A stretch of 64,000 nucleotides of DNA, taken from assembly GCF_004348675.1 (NCBI RefSeq), contig NZ_SMKN01000001.1:123976-187975 (forward strand), in the 5' to 3' direction. Position 1 is the first letter of the stretch. Each line of letters begins with the position of its first letter. A program made the position numbers and the translations under genes. Below, piece by piece: positions 25,015 to 33,789 of the stretch. The notes under the pieces are model-generated. The model worked only from the letters and a program-made list of their open reading frames with translations, searched no databases and was not told the DNA's origin. The DNA is from Micromonospora sp. KC606. Lineage in GTDB: Bacteria; Actinomycetota; Actinomycetes; Mycobacteriales; Micromonosporaceae.

Positions 25015-26523
25015 TCAGACGTATGGGTTTTGGGTCAGCAGGTGGGCCTTGTAGCCCTCGCCGACACCGGGTTCCGGGGTGCCGGCCCAGTCCTTGATGA
25101 GCACGGCGCCGCCGGTGCAGCCCCATGGGTTCCAGGTCCAGGCCAGGTACCCCATGTCGTGCGCGTCGGCCCAGGTAACCAGCCGTTGCATGTAGTCGAA
25201 GCTGCAATCGTCCTGACCGAACTCACCGATCACGACCGGCACCTGCTGCGCGATCGGGGCGATCTGGCTGTCCCAGCAGGACTCGTTCGCGCAGGCGTTG
25301 AAGCTGTATGCGTGCCAGGAGGCAGCGATGTTGTTCAGCGGGTCGTTCGGCTTGTACGTCAGCCATTCGCGCATGTCGTTGGTCCATTCCAGGCCGCTGA
25401 CCATGAGCATGTTGGTGGCGCCGGTGGCGCGGACGGCGTCGACGAGGTCCTGCATGCCGGCTGCCTCGTAGGGCAGGCCGCCGCAGGTGCCGCCGTCGCG
25501 TAGGCATTGCCAGCCCAGGGTTTTGTTCCACTCGGCGGGCATGTCCGGGTACGGCTCATTGAACAGGTCGAAGACGACGGCGTCGTTGCCTTTGAAGGTG
25601 TCGGCGACGCCGGTCCAGAACTGGGGGGCGTACCGCGCGTCCGGCATCGGTTTCTGGCAGGTGGCGTGCTCGTCCTTGCAGTGCCAGTCCGGGCTGTTGG
25701 TGTAGGCGCCCCAGGTCCAGTGCAGGTCGAGGATGACGTTGATGCCGTTGGCGACGAGCAGGTTGACGTAGTCCTTGACGCCCTGTTGGTAGGTGGCCCC
25801 GCTGGGTGTCCCGTTGACGCCCAGCCAGCATTCCTCGTTCAGCGGTATCCGGACGGCGTGGATGTTCCAGGTCTTCATCGCGTCGACGGATGCCTGGTCG
25901 ACGGGCCCGGAGTCCCACAGGCCCTTGCCCTGGACGCAGGCGAACTCGCCGCTGGAGCGGCTCACGCCCAGCAGCCGGTACGCCTTGCCGTCCGTGGTGA
26001 CGATCTTGTTGCCGGACACGCGCAGCTCCGGGGCCCGACCGCTCGGCGGCGGCGTTGTGGCGGTCGGGGACGGGCTGGCAGTGGTGGGGCTGGCGGTCGG
26101 TGTGATCACCGAGCCCGTGCACGCGGTGCCGTTGAGCGCGAATGACGCGGGTACCGGGTTGGCGTCCTTCCACGCGCCGAGGAACCCGATCGAGGTGGAC
26201 GCCCCGGTGCCCAGTGACCCGTTCCAGGTCATGCTGGCCGCCGAAACGCGGGCGCCGGACTGCGTCCAGGTCGCACTCCAACCCTGCGTGACGCGCTGGC
26301 CGGCATTGGGGAAATCGAACGTGAGCGTCCAGTTCGACATCGGGTCACCGAGGTTGGTGATGGCGACGTTGGCGGTGAATCCGCCTGTCCACCGGCTCTG
26401 CACCGTGTACGTGACGGAGCAGCCGGATGCGGCCGCCGAGGCGGGAAGGGTTGCCGTTGCGATGCCACCCAGTACCAGCGTGCTGGCGGCGCCGGCGGCC
26501 AGTAGTGCATGACGGTGTTTCAT
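25015..26523 (-). CDS. Secreted CBM2-GH5 glycosidase (endo-beta-glucanase or beta-mannanase)
   Basis: 502 aa from ATG 26523, ribosome site GAGGAGATC just upstream. Signal peptide residues 1-31 (LLAAGAASTLVLGGIATATL, PASAAA). CBM2 about 35-136 (SCSVTYTV-like start, WTGGFTANVAITNLGD, GWSATWTQSG, two Cys at the ends). A Pro/Thr/Ser linker spans 139-162, then the GH5 catalytic domain to the end. General acid Glu323 is in FDLFNEPYPD, nucleophile Glu434 in VVIGEFGQDD, and substrate-cleft residues lie in ILDLHWTWGAYTNSPDW. The enzyme hydrolyses an extracellular beta-glucan or mannan. The nearby beta-mannosidase favours mannan, while CBM2 usually binds cellulose. Control by the divergent ROK gene or a CebR-type repressor is likely. 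Confidence 0.9.
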   Translation of the reverse strand: MKHRHALLAAGAASTLVLGGIATATLPASAAASGCSVTYTVQSRWTGGFTANVAITNLGDPMSNWTLTFDFPNAGQRVTQGWSATWTQSGARVSAASMTWNGSLGTGASTSIGFLGAWKDANPVPASFALNGTACTGSVITPTASPTTASPSPTATTPPPSGRAPELRVSGNKIVTTDGKAYRLLGVSRSSGEFACVQGKGLWDSGPVDQASVDAMKTWNIHAVRIPLNEECWLGVNGTPSGATYQQGVKDYVNLLVANGINVILDLHWTWGAYTNSPDWHCKDEHATCQKPMPDARYAPQFWTGVADTFKGNDAVVFDLFNEPYPDMPAEWNKTLGWQCLRDGGTCGGLPYEAAGMQDLVDAVRATGATNMLMVSGLEWTNDMREWLTYKPNDPLNNIAASWHAYSFNACANESCWDSQIAPIAQQVPVVIGEFGQDDCSFDYMQRLVTWADAHDMGYLAWTWNPWGCTGGAVLIKDWAGTPEPGVGEGYKAHLLTQNPYV

Positions 26524-26554
26524 CTGATCTCCTCGTGGATGGGTGAGGGATCGA

Positions 26555-26568
26555 TGGGAGCGCTGCGG
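26555..26568. promoter_or_regulatory. CebR-like half-conserved box upstream of GH5 gene
   Basis: TGGGAGCGCTGCGG matches the known CebR operator TGGGAGCGCTCCCA at 11 of 14 positions, 32 bp upstream of the glycosidase start. CebR is the cello-oligosaccharide repressor of streptomycetes. The 3' half-site is degraded. The rest of the 184-bp divergent gap contains an AT-rich promoter-like stretch (CCTTTATTAGGCTGGTTACG, about 26571-26590). Confidence 0.4.
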
Positions 26569-26707
26569 ACATCCTTTATTAGGCTGGTTACGAGAGTCAA
26601 TACCCCGCATGACCGACGCGAGGGGGACGGGAGCAGGCGACGGGAGCGGCACGATCGGAGGGGTCAGTAAAGTAGCTCCGAGGATCGACGGGACGGAGGA
26701 GGACACC

Positions 26708-27966
26708 GTGGCGACGAGCCCGATCTGGGCCAGCCGGCCGAAGACCCGCGGCCTGGTCCTCGATCTGATCAGGTCGGCGCGCACAATCACCCGGATCGAG
26801 CTCGCCGAGGCGACGGGTCTCACCGGAGCTACGATCTCCGAGGTCGTGCGCGAGCTCATGGGCGACGGTCTGGTCGTCGAGGCGGGCCGGGGCGCGCCGA
26901 CGGGCGGCAAGCCACGCACGCTGGTCCAGCTCAACCCGCTGGCGCGCTACAGCGTCGGTATCCAGCTCGAGCGCAACACGTGCGTCATCGTCGTGGTCGA
27001 CCTGGCCGGCCGGCAGGTGGCCCGCACCTCGTTCCAAGGCGTGGCGACGATGCCGCCGGAGCAGGCGCTGCCGCTGGTGGCGTCGCAGATCGACGCGCTG
27101 CTGGCCACGGCGGCCGTCGATCGTGACAGGGTGTTGGGGGTCGGCCTGGTCAGCTACGGCCCGCAGGACCGGCGCGTGGGCGTGTTGTTGACGCCGCAGC
27201 CCACCGGCAAGTGGCTCGACTACCCGGTCGCGCGGCGGCTCGCGGAGATTCTCGAGCTGCCCGTCCTGCTCGACAACGACGCCGCGGCGGCCGCCATCGG
27301 CGAGTACTGGATGGGCGCGGTAGACCCACGCAGCACCTACGGCTGCATCTACATGGCCACCGGTATCGGCGGTGGGGTCGTGGTCGCCGGTGAGGTCTAC
27401 CGGGGCAGTTCCTCGAACAGTGTGGAGATCGGCCACATCTCGATCGACGTCAACGGCGACGAGTGCCCGTGTGGCAACATCGGCTGCCTGGAAAACTACG
27501 CCGGCCCGTCGGCTCTGGTCCGGCAGGCTCTGGCGACACCCGGGCTCGCTCAGCGGCTGGCGCTCGATCCGGCCGGTGCCGACCTCCTCACCGAGTTCGC
27601 GCGGGTCGCGGCTGCGGCGAACGCCGGCGATCCCGACGCCCGGGGCCTCGTCGAGCAGTCGGCCCGCTATCTCGGGTCTGCCGCCGTCACCATGACGGGC
27701 CTGTTCGACGTGGACACGATCGTCCTCGCCGGGCCGAGCTTCGCTGTCGCCAGCTCGATCTACCAGGCGGTGATCCAGCAGGAGGTGGACCGCCGCACGT
27801 TCGCCCGGCGGCCCATCCGGTGCGGGTCGTACCGTCGGTCAACGGGTCGGACGCGGCGGCGATGGGCGGGGCGGCCCTCGTCTTGCAGAGCCAGCTGACC
27901 CTGGCACACTCCCGCCCGGAGGACGTCGTCAGGCCGGTGCCCGCCAGCGCGGGCGGGGTGCTCTGA
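26708..27966 (+). pseudogene. ROK-family regulator, frameshifted near the C-terminus
   Basis: From GTG 26708: winged HTH about residues 10-70 (KTRGLVLDLIRSARTITRIE; ATGLTGATISEVVRELMGDG), then the ROK sugar-kinase-like domain (LPVLLDNDAAAAAIGEYWMG; YMATGIGGGVVVAGEVYRG). It has an intact zinc motif (EIGHISIDVNGDECPCG, NIGCLENYAG). At RRTFARR (about 27806) a one-base deletion in a GC run shifts the frame to a stop at 27898. The natural ending HPVRVVPSVNGSDAAAMGG, AALVLQSQL lies in another frame to 27966. Only the last 50 or so residues are affected, so partial function is possible. It should respond to a cello- or manno-oligosaccharide and control the divergent GH5 and downstream mannosidase. 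Confidence 0.75.
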
Positions 27967-27990
27967 CCCGCCTACCGGTGTTCGTGCGGT

Positions 27991-28083
27991 GGGGCGCGGC
28001 CGGGCCAGGTGGTGGGCTATGCCGTGGAACGGGTTCGGTGAGGCGAACGGGTCCTGGAGCACCATCTGTAGGCGGTGGCGCAC
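27991..28083 (-). pseudogene. Scrap of an oligopeptide-type ABC ATPase (DppF/OppF)
   Basis: The minus strand encodes VRHRLQMVLQDPFASPNPFH, GIAHHLARP, the Q-loop region (QMVFQDPFASLNP in intact homologs) of DppF/OppF ATPases. Only about 31 codons remain. Peptide-type ABC importers often sit beside beta-mannosidase and GH5 genes, where they import manno- or cello-oligosaccharides. This is probably what is left of the local transporter. The remainder of 27967-28226 has nothing else recognisable. Confidence 0.5.
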
Positions 28084-28226
28084 GCTGCTCGTGGTCGTGT
28101 ACAAAACCCGCCTCCCGTCATTGCCAAGTTGCCTAAAAAGCCGTCAATAGGTTCCGGCAGCCACAGCGGCGCCAATCGGCGGCGGGGCGGGAGCATCGCC
28201 ACGTCCGTCGATCAGACTGCGATTGA

Positions 28227-28249
28227 CTTACTTAAGCTTCCTACGTAAG
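28227..28249. promoter_or_regulatory. Inverted repeat upstream of beta-mannosidase gene
   Basis: CTTAC (28227-28231) and GTAAG (28245-28249) flank CTTAAG (28231-28236) within an AT-rich patch, 33 bp before the start codon. ROK regulators bind AT-rich dyads of this kind, so it is a candidate operator. Confidence 0.35.
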
Positions 28250-28281
28250 GATGCGGTCGCCGACCGGCGACAAGAGGGCGG

Positions 28282-30732
28282 ATGATGCGCGAGACCTTGC
28301 ACGACGGCTGGCTACTGCGGGCCGTGGGAGCGGTGCCGGACGTCCTCGTGGGACGGCAGGTGCCCGCTCAGGTGCCCGGCAGCACCCATCTCGACCTGAT
28401 GGCCGCGGGCCTCATCCCGGACCCCTTCCTGGATCGGAACGAGGCGGCGCTGACCTGGATGCACCGCGTCGACTGGCAGTACACGACCAGGTTCCAGGCG
28501 CAGACGCCTCGACCCGGCGAGCGGGTGGAGCTGGTCTTCGACGGCATCGACACGGTCGCCACCATCGAGCTGAACGGCCACCTGCTCGGCCACACCGCCA
28601 ACATGCACCGCGGCTACCGATTCGACGTCTCCGAGTCGCTGCACGACGCCGGCAACGACCTGACCGTGACGCTGAGATCCGCGCTCACCCACGCCGAGCA
28701 GATGGAGGCCCGGCTCGGCTGGCGCCAGCGGGCCTACCCGCACCCGTACAACGCGATCCGCAAGATGGCCTGCTCCTTCGGCTGGGACTGGGGACCGGAC
28801 CTCCAGACCGCCGGCCTCTGGAAACCCGTACGGCTGGAACGCTGGGACACCGCCCGCCTGGCCCAGGTGCGCCCGCTCGTGGCCGTCGCCGCCGACGGCA
28901 CCGGCCGCGTCGACGTACACCTGGAACTGGAACGCGCCGCGGACCGCGACTACACCGCGGTCGTGACGGTCGGCGACCGCGAGGAACGGGTAACCGTCTC
29001 CGGCGACACCGCACAGGTCACCGTCCTCGTGCCGGACGCCCGGCTGTGGTGGCCGGTCGGCTACGGCGACCAGCCACTCTACGAGCTGACCCTCACGCTC
29101 CTGGCCGATGGCGAGCCGGTGGACACCGACCGGCGCCGAATCGGGTTCCGTACGGTCACCGTCGACACCGAGCCGGACGAGACCGGCACGCCGTTCACCT
29201 TCGTCGTCAACGGCACACGCGTCTTCGCCAAAGGCGCCAACTGGATCCCGGACGACCACTTCCTCACCCGGATCACCCCCGAGCGGCTCGCCCGCCGAAT
29301 CGACCAGGCCGCCGACTCGAACATGAACATGCTGCGGATCTGGGGTGGCGGCATCTACGAGACCGACGACTTCTACGAAGCCTGCGACGAACGCGGCGTG
29401 ATGGTGTGGCAGGATTTCCCCTTCGCGTGCGCCTTCTACGCCGAGGAGGAGCCGCTACGCGGCGAGGTCGAGGCCGAGGCCCGGGAGAACATCACCCGGC
29501 TGGTCGCCCACCCGTCGCTCGTGTTGTGGAACGGCAACAACGAGAACCTCCCCGCCTACACCGACTGGGGCTGGCAGGACGGCCTACAGGGACGCAGCTG
29601 GGGACTCGGCTACTACACCGAGCTGCTGCCCAGGCTCGTCGCCGAGCTGGACCCCACCCGCCCTTACGCACCGGGCAGCCCGTACAGCCCCGATGATCTG
29701 CCACCCAACGACGCCGACCACGGCACCCGTCACGAATGGGACGTCTGGAATGTCCTGGACTACACCCACTACCGCGACCACCTTCCGCGGTTCTGCGCCG
29801 AGTTCGGTTTCCAGGGACCGCCCACCTGGGCCACCCTCACCCGGTGGATCCACGACCAGCCGTTGACACCCACCTCGCCGGCGTTCCTGCTCCACCAGAA
29901 GGCCGATGACGGCAATGGCAAGCTGCACCGCGGCCTCGCACCCCACCTGCCTGTCCCGGCCGACTTCGAGCAGTGGCACTGGGCGACCCAGCTCAACCAG
30001 GCCCGTGCGGTGGCCTTCGGCATCGAACACTTCCGCTCCTGGTGGCCACGCACCGCAGGAACCCTCGTCTGGCAGCTCAACGACTGCTGGCCGGTCACCT
30101 CATGGTCCGCTGTGGACAGCGACGAACGCCCCAAACCCCTCTACTACGCGATCAAACACGCGTTCGCGCCCCGGCTGCTGACCATACAGCCCCGCGCGGG
30201 CAAGCCCACCCTGGTCGCGGTGAACGACCACGACCAGCCCTGGACGGGCACCGTCCTCGCAACCAGACAGACATTCGGCGGCGACGTGCTCGCCACCGCT
30301 GAGCTGCCGCTCAGCGTCCCACCCCGGTCCACCGCCCTGCTGGACCTCAACGAAAACCTGCTCAAACCCACCGACCCGAGGACCGAGGTACTGGTCGCGA
30401 CCGCCGGCGACGCGCGTGTCCATCACCTGTTCGCCGAGGACCGGGATCTCGGCTACGAGCCAGCGCCGATTACCGCCAACATCACACCCGCGGCCGGGGG
30501 CTACCGGGTCGACGTGCGAGCCAACTCGTACGTCCGGGACCTCGCCCTGCTGGCCGACAAGGTCGCGCCCGACGCGGTCGTCGACGACATGCTCATCTCA
30601 CTCACGGCCGGAGAGACCCACAGCTTCTTCGTACACACCACAGCGAGCCTTCATTCACCGTCCGCTTTGGTGGGTCCGGAAGTGCTGTGCTGCGCCAACA
30701 CGGCAGCTCGGGCCGCCGAGAGCCTCCGATAG
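28282..30732 (+). CDS. Beta-mannosidase, GH2
   Basis: 816 aa from tandem ATG codons (28282, 28285; GAGGG upstream suits either). N-terminal sugar-binding domain (LHDGWLLRAVG, QVPGSTHLDLMAAGLIPDPF), two Ig-like domains, then the TIM barrel. Diagnostic for GH2 mannosidases are PYNAIRKMACSFGWDWGPDL, KGANWIPDDHFLTRI and MLRIWGGGIYETDDFYEACD. Acid/base Glu421 is in LWNGNNEN and nucleophile Glu507 in FCAEFGFQ. No signal peptide, so it acts inside the cell on imported manno-oligosaccharides, releasing mannose. Intact, unlike the upstream regulator and transporter scrap. Confidence 0.93.
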   Translation: MMRETLHDGWLLRAVGAVPDVLVGRQVPAQVPGSTHLDLMAAGLIPDPFLDRNEAALTWMHRVDWQYTTRFQAQTPRPGERVELVFDGIDTVATIELNGHLLGHTANMHRGYRFDVSESLHDAGNDLTVTLRSALTHAEQMEARLGWRQRAYPHPYNAIRKMACSFGWDWGPDLQTAGLWKPVRLERWDTARLAQVRPLVAVAADGTGRVDVHLELERAADRDYTAVVTVGDREERVTVSGDTAQVTVLVPDARLWWPVGYGDQPLYELTLTLLADGEPVDTDRRRIGFRTVTVDTEPDETGTPFTFVVNGTRVFAKGANWIPDDHFLTRITPERLARRIDQAADSNMNMLRIWGGGIYETDDFYEACDERGVMVWQDFPFACAFYAEEEPLRGEVEAEARENITRLVAHPSLVLWNGNNENLPAYTDWGWQDGLQGRSWGLGYYTELLPRLVAELDPTRPYAPGSPYSPDDLPPNDADHGTRHEWDVWNVLDYTHYRDHLPRFCAEFGFQGPPTWATLTRWIHDQPLTPTSPAFLLHQKADDGNGKLHRGLAPHLPVPADFEQWHWATQLNQARAVAFGIEHFRSWWPRTAGTLVWQLNDCWPVTSWSAVDSDERPKPLYYAIKHAFAPRLLTIQPRAGKPTLVAVNDHDQPWTGTVLATRQTFGGDVLATAELPLSVPPRSTALLDLNENLLKPTDPRTEVLVATAGDARVHHLFAEDRDLGYEPAPITANITPAAGGYRVDVRANSYVRDLALLADKVAPDAVVDDMLISLTAGETHSFFVHTTASLHSPSALVGPEVLCCANTAARAAESLR

Positions 30733-30841
30733 GACCGCCCACGACATCCACCTGGACCGTCGGTTCACCGCCGCCGCCGATTTGCCGCTCGCGCTGCCTC
30801 CGGCGGGGGCCGATGTTGAGGCGGCCGCGCATACTGGGGGG

Positions 30842-31231
30842 ATGACCGGGCCGGAGTTGGTGTTCGACGAGGGAGACTGGCACTACCGGACTAGTGGGGA
30901 CCGCTGGGGCAGCAGAGGTCGACTTCGGGTGTGGCGCGACGCCGACAGCCGTTTGGTGGCGATGGTGACGATCCGAGACCATGTCCTGAGAGACGACGGG
31001 TGCCTCCTACCCGAGCAGGTCCGGGCACGGTTTCCCGACGAGGACGTCGAGGTGGTCGCCTACGAGCCCAGTTGGTGGGGCGCCTACGAGCAGTACTACC
31101 TTGCGGTCGCCGGTGACCGCATGTATCGCTGGGAGGAGATCAACGGGTCCATCCTGGCGGAGCGCCTCTCGCCGATCTTCGTGGTCGACGACGAGGGCGA
31201 CGACTCACCGGGCGGCGACTCCGGAATCTGA
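30842..31231 (+). CDS. Hypothetical acidic protein
   Basis: 129 aa from ATG 30842 preceded by GGGGGG. Small soluble protein rich in Trp and acidic residues (FDEGDWHYRTSGDRWGSRGR; VRARFPDEDVEVVAYEPSWW; YEQYYLAVAGDRMYRWEEIN), with a negatively charged tail. Family not recognised. The reading frame is open upstream without change of phase, but the composition there does not look coding. Possibly cotranscribed with the tiny membrane ORF that follows 8 bp later. Confidence 0.55.
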   Translation: MTGPELVFDEGDWHYRTSGDRWGSRGRLRVWRDADSRLVAMVTIRDHVLRDDGCLLPEQVRARFPDEDVEVVAYEPSWWGAYEQYYLAVAGDRMYRWEEINGSILAERLSPIFVVDDEGDDSPGGDSGI

Positions 31232-31239
31232 CGTTGTCG

Positions 31240-31338
31240 GTGGCTGGGCGCATCCTCGCGATGATCCTGATCAGCGTTCTTCTGCTGGTCCTCCACCAAG
31301 CCTTCGGCGACCGATGGGAGCCGCGCCCTGTCGCTTAG
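31240..31338 (+). CDS. Possible 32-aa single-helix membrane peptide
   Basis: GTG 31240 (or TTG 31234) opens a short frame encoding AGRILAMILISVLLLVLHQA, then FGDRWEPRPVA. That is one hydrophobic helix with a charged C-terminus, starting 8 bp after the preceding stop. Many actinomycetes encode such small membrane proteins. There is no homolog I can name, and the evidence is the hydrophobic pattern and spacing only. Confidence 0.35.
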   Translation: MAGRILAMILISVLLLVLHQAFGDRWEPRPVA

Positions 31339-31458
31339 AACAACCCGGCCATCGGCACGAGCGAGCGCAGAGCATCACCGGTTGGTCGATTTGACGTGGT
31401 ACATAGAGTTTCTGATCAGCCGCCAGGTGCGGACTCGCTGATCACATGGAAGAACGGG

Positions 31459-32250
31459 ATGGTCGATCAAGAACAGCCGCTGGGCCGGTATGCGGCCGTG
31501 TTCCACGAATTGGTCGAGGGTCGGACGGAGCCCGGGGACTGGTTGGTGTGGTGGGAGCAGCACGAGCGGCAGGTCAAGGCGTTGTGCTCGCCCGGGGTGT
31601 TTCTGCGTCTGAAGCCTCGGGGCGCCGGCGACGATCCCGCGCGGCGCGCGCTTGCCAGCCAGCAGGGCGCCTGCGAGGTCCTCGACCTGCTCGGCGTCGG
31701 GTATGTCCGATCTGATCGGTATGAGTTGGCCTGGCGGCGGGCCTTCGAGCAGTTCTGCCGGGAGGAACGGGCGAAGGAAGCGGCCAAGGCCGCCGAGTTC
31801 ACCCCAGCCATCGCGCGCCTCACCGGGCACTTTCCCCGCTTTGCCCGCTTCCTCAAGGCCAACATCGATGATGTCGACAGCTGCCGATCCGGCCTGGACG
31901 ACGCCGAACTGGCCCGCCTCGAACAGGACTTGGGCCTCCGGCTTCCGGCCGCCTATCGCACCTTCCTGCAGTGCACCCGGGAAGTCGTCTTGGGTGACAC
32001 GCTGCAGATAACCTCAACTCATCCGTTTGTGCACAACTCGACGAAGGTCGCACTGCCCACCCGGGGCATGTTGTGCATCGCCGACTTCTGGCTCACCGGC
32101 GACGGCGACCAGGCCCTGTTCGATCTCCGCGACGGCGTCGTAGACGATCCGCCGGTCCTCTACTACGACCACGACCAACCCGCCGTCCGGCCCATAGCCG
32201 CCAGCTTCACCGCGTGGATCGAGAAACTACCCCAGACCCTTGCGGAGTAA
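31459..32250 (+). CDS. SMI1/KNR4 (SUKH) domain protein
   Basis: 263 aa from ATG 31459. An N-terminal region of about 120 aa (AVFHELVEGRTEPGDWLVWW, QVKALCSPGVFLRLKP, YELAWRRAFEQFCREERAKE) precedes a SUKH domain. The SUKH domain begins LDDAELARLEQDLGLRLPAA, YRTFLQ and ends with LFDLRDGVVDDPPVLYYDHD and SFTAWIEKL. SUKH proteins are frequent immunity proteins against polymorphic toxins in bacteria. No toxin gene is visible beside it, so it may be an orphan immunity gene or have another role. The frame extends upstream to 31396 without good support. Confidence 0.7.
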   Translation: MVDQEQPLGRYAAVFHELVEGRTEPGDWLVWWEQHERQVKALCSPGVFLRLKPRGAGDDPARRALASQQGACEVLDLLGVGYVRSDRYELAWRRAFEQFCREERAKEAAKAAEFTPAIARLTGHFPRFARFLKANIDDVDSCRSGLDDAELARLEQDLGLRLPAAYRTFLQCTREVVLGDTLQITSTHPFVHNSTKVALPTRGMLCIADFWLTGDGDQALFDLRDGVVDDPPVLYYDHDQPAVRPIAASFTAWIEKLPQTLAE

Positions 32251-32823
32251 CGGAACGCGCTGAAAGCCGGGCACTGCGAGGCGCCAGCGAACGCCCTCAA
32301 CGTTGCTCGTGATGACGCTTCGTGGCGAGCGGATCGCGGCAGAACTTTGCGCGTCACCGTGAAGGAACACGGCGGGCGAGGTGTCGTTACTGCCGACCCC
32401 CACGCCGGCGTCCATCGTCTGTACGATCGCGCGGGTGAGCGAGAACCTCCGCCCTGTGCGCCGGGTCAGCGTGGCGACCGTATCGCCGACATCGACGCCG
32501 CTGACCGGTCCCAGGTGTCCAGGGCATCCTCTGTCGACCACGCATGGCTGCGACTTCTTCTCCACACCGGACGAGCGCCGTACGAAGGTCGCGGAGGCGG
32601 TCGGCCGGTGGGTGCGAACCGCTGGCGACACGAGCACGCCGGTCGTGGTATGGGACGGGTGAACCGCGTACGAGCGACGCGGCACCGCGGGGACGACACC
32701 CAGTTGCTCGACCGCATCTATGGGCTGCGGGCCCACGGTGCGCAGATGAGCCCGGTCATCACCCAGATCGAACCCGACCCACCGGTGTTGGCCGACCGAT
32801 CCGGCGCGAGCTGATCCACCAGC
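32251..32823 (+). other. Stretch without a supported gene
   Basis: About 570 bp. One frame (32540-32662) looks weakly coding (HGCDFFSTPDERRTKVAEAV, GRWVRTAGDTSTPVVVWDG) and could be the tail of a lost gene. The other frames are basic, low-complexity translations. No start with ribosome site, no RNA gene, no IS signature. Confidence 0.3.
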
Positions 32824-33303
32824 TCAGCCCTTCCTGCGTTTGGCATAGACCAGCTGGTGTTCCCAGCCGCGATTGGATATCAACCTGACTCCGTCTGTGT
32901 GCCACCACATGAGGACGCAGAGCAGGAACGCGGCGATCCCGAGACCGGCCGGTATGAAGGACAGCTCGACCCACAGCGGCGTGACGTAGGGCCTGTTGTC
33001 CGGAGGCGGACGGTCGAACTGGACAAACACGAAGATGGCGGCGGCCGTGAGGAGGAGGCTGGGCACAGCCGCGGCCAGCCATACCCTGCGCGCCCATCTC
33101 GTACCTGCGGCATTGCGGACCCGAACACGCAAACGCGCACCGCATTTGCCGCAGCTCAGCTCCGACACGCTGGCGCCATGAGCCGGCCTGCGAACCGGAA
33201 TGGGAAAGGTAACGTAGGTGTGGATCGTCTTGTTGCCCAGGCGCTCCACGCGTACCTGATGACCTAGCCGCTTGCTCGCGTAATCGCCGACTGCGCCGCG
33301 CAT
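32824..33303 (-). CDS. Hypothetical two-helix membrane protein with zinc-ribbon-like motif
   Basis: 159 aa from ATG 33303, supported by a strong GGAGGTGAG site immediately upstream. The N-terminal soluble part is YASKRLGHQVRVERLGNKTI, HTYVTFPIPV. A CGKCGARLRVRVRN motif (a CxxC that could form half a zinc ribbon) is followed by two membrane segments (VWLAAAVPSLLLTAAAIFVF; ELSFIPAGLGIAAFLLCVLM). Family unknown. Not obviously linked to its neighbours. Confidence 0.6.
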   Translation of the reverse strand: MRGAVGDYASKRLGHQVRVERLGNKTIHTYVTFPIPVRRPAHGASVSELSCGKCGARLRVRVRNAAGTRWARRVWLAAAVPSLLLTAAAIFVFVQFDRPPPDNRPYVTPLWVELSFIPAGLGIAAFLLCVLMWWHTDGVRLISNRGWEHQLVYAKRRKG

Positions 33304-33511
33304 CTCACCTCCGCCGTGCAGAGGTACGAGCATACTGCGAGCGCTGCCTTCACGGCGCCAGTGAACTGGTCGCCGTAATCGAGGAGCATCTAGGCGGTTG
33401 ATGGCCTGGGCAATCGACTTCGCCTAGCACAGACCGTCGAACCATAGATGCACTGTTCTCGACAGATCGGTGCGCGGACGACTGACCCGCGCCGCAACCT
33501 CCCTCCACCGC

Positions 33512-33652
33512 GGTGGCGGCGTACCTGCACGAACGCGACGGCGACCGGCGGCCCGGCTGTACGCCGAAGCAGCCCGAAAGGCCCCCAACCTCGCTGAGCG
33601 CGACCACCTGACGCGCCAAGCCGCCCGCCTCAACGCCCGCCGGGATCGCTGA
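33512..33652 (+). pseudogene. C-terminal fragment of an ECF sigma factor or TPR protein
   Basis: AYLHERDGD, a frameshift near 33545, then ARLYAEAARKAPNLAERDHL, TRQAARLNAR and TGA 33650-33652. The pattern resembles the helical C-terminus of DUF6596-type ECF sigma factors. Too short to be certain. The remainder of 33304-33789 contains nothing assignable. Confidence 0.35.
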
Positions 33653-33789
33653 ACCGCCGGTCGGCACCGCACCTTGCGCAAAAATGCACTTCGCCCTCCC
33701 CGGTAGGCCTCGTCGAAGTACACAAGCTTGCGCATGTGGTGTGGCCGCCACCGCCCGCGTTGGCCGCGTCGCCGACGGGGTCGTCGCCG

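Noticed and set aside
26524..26934. Longer start for the GH5 protein
   Set aside because: The signal peptide begins at the ATG at 26523, which has a good ribosome site. The extension overlaps the ROK coding region on the other strand.
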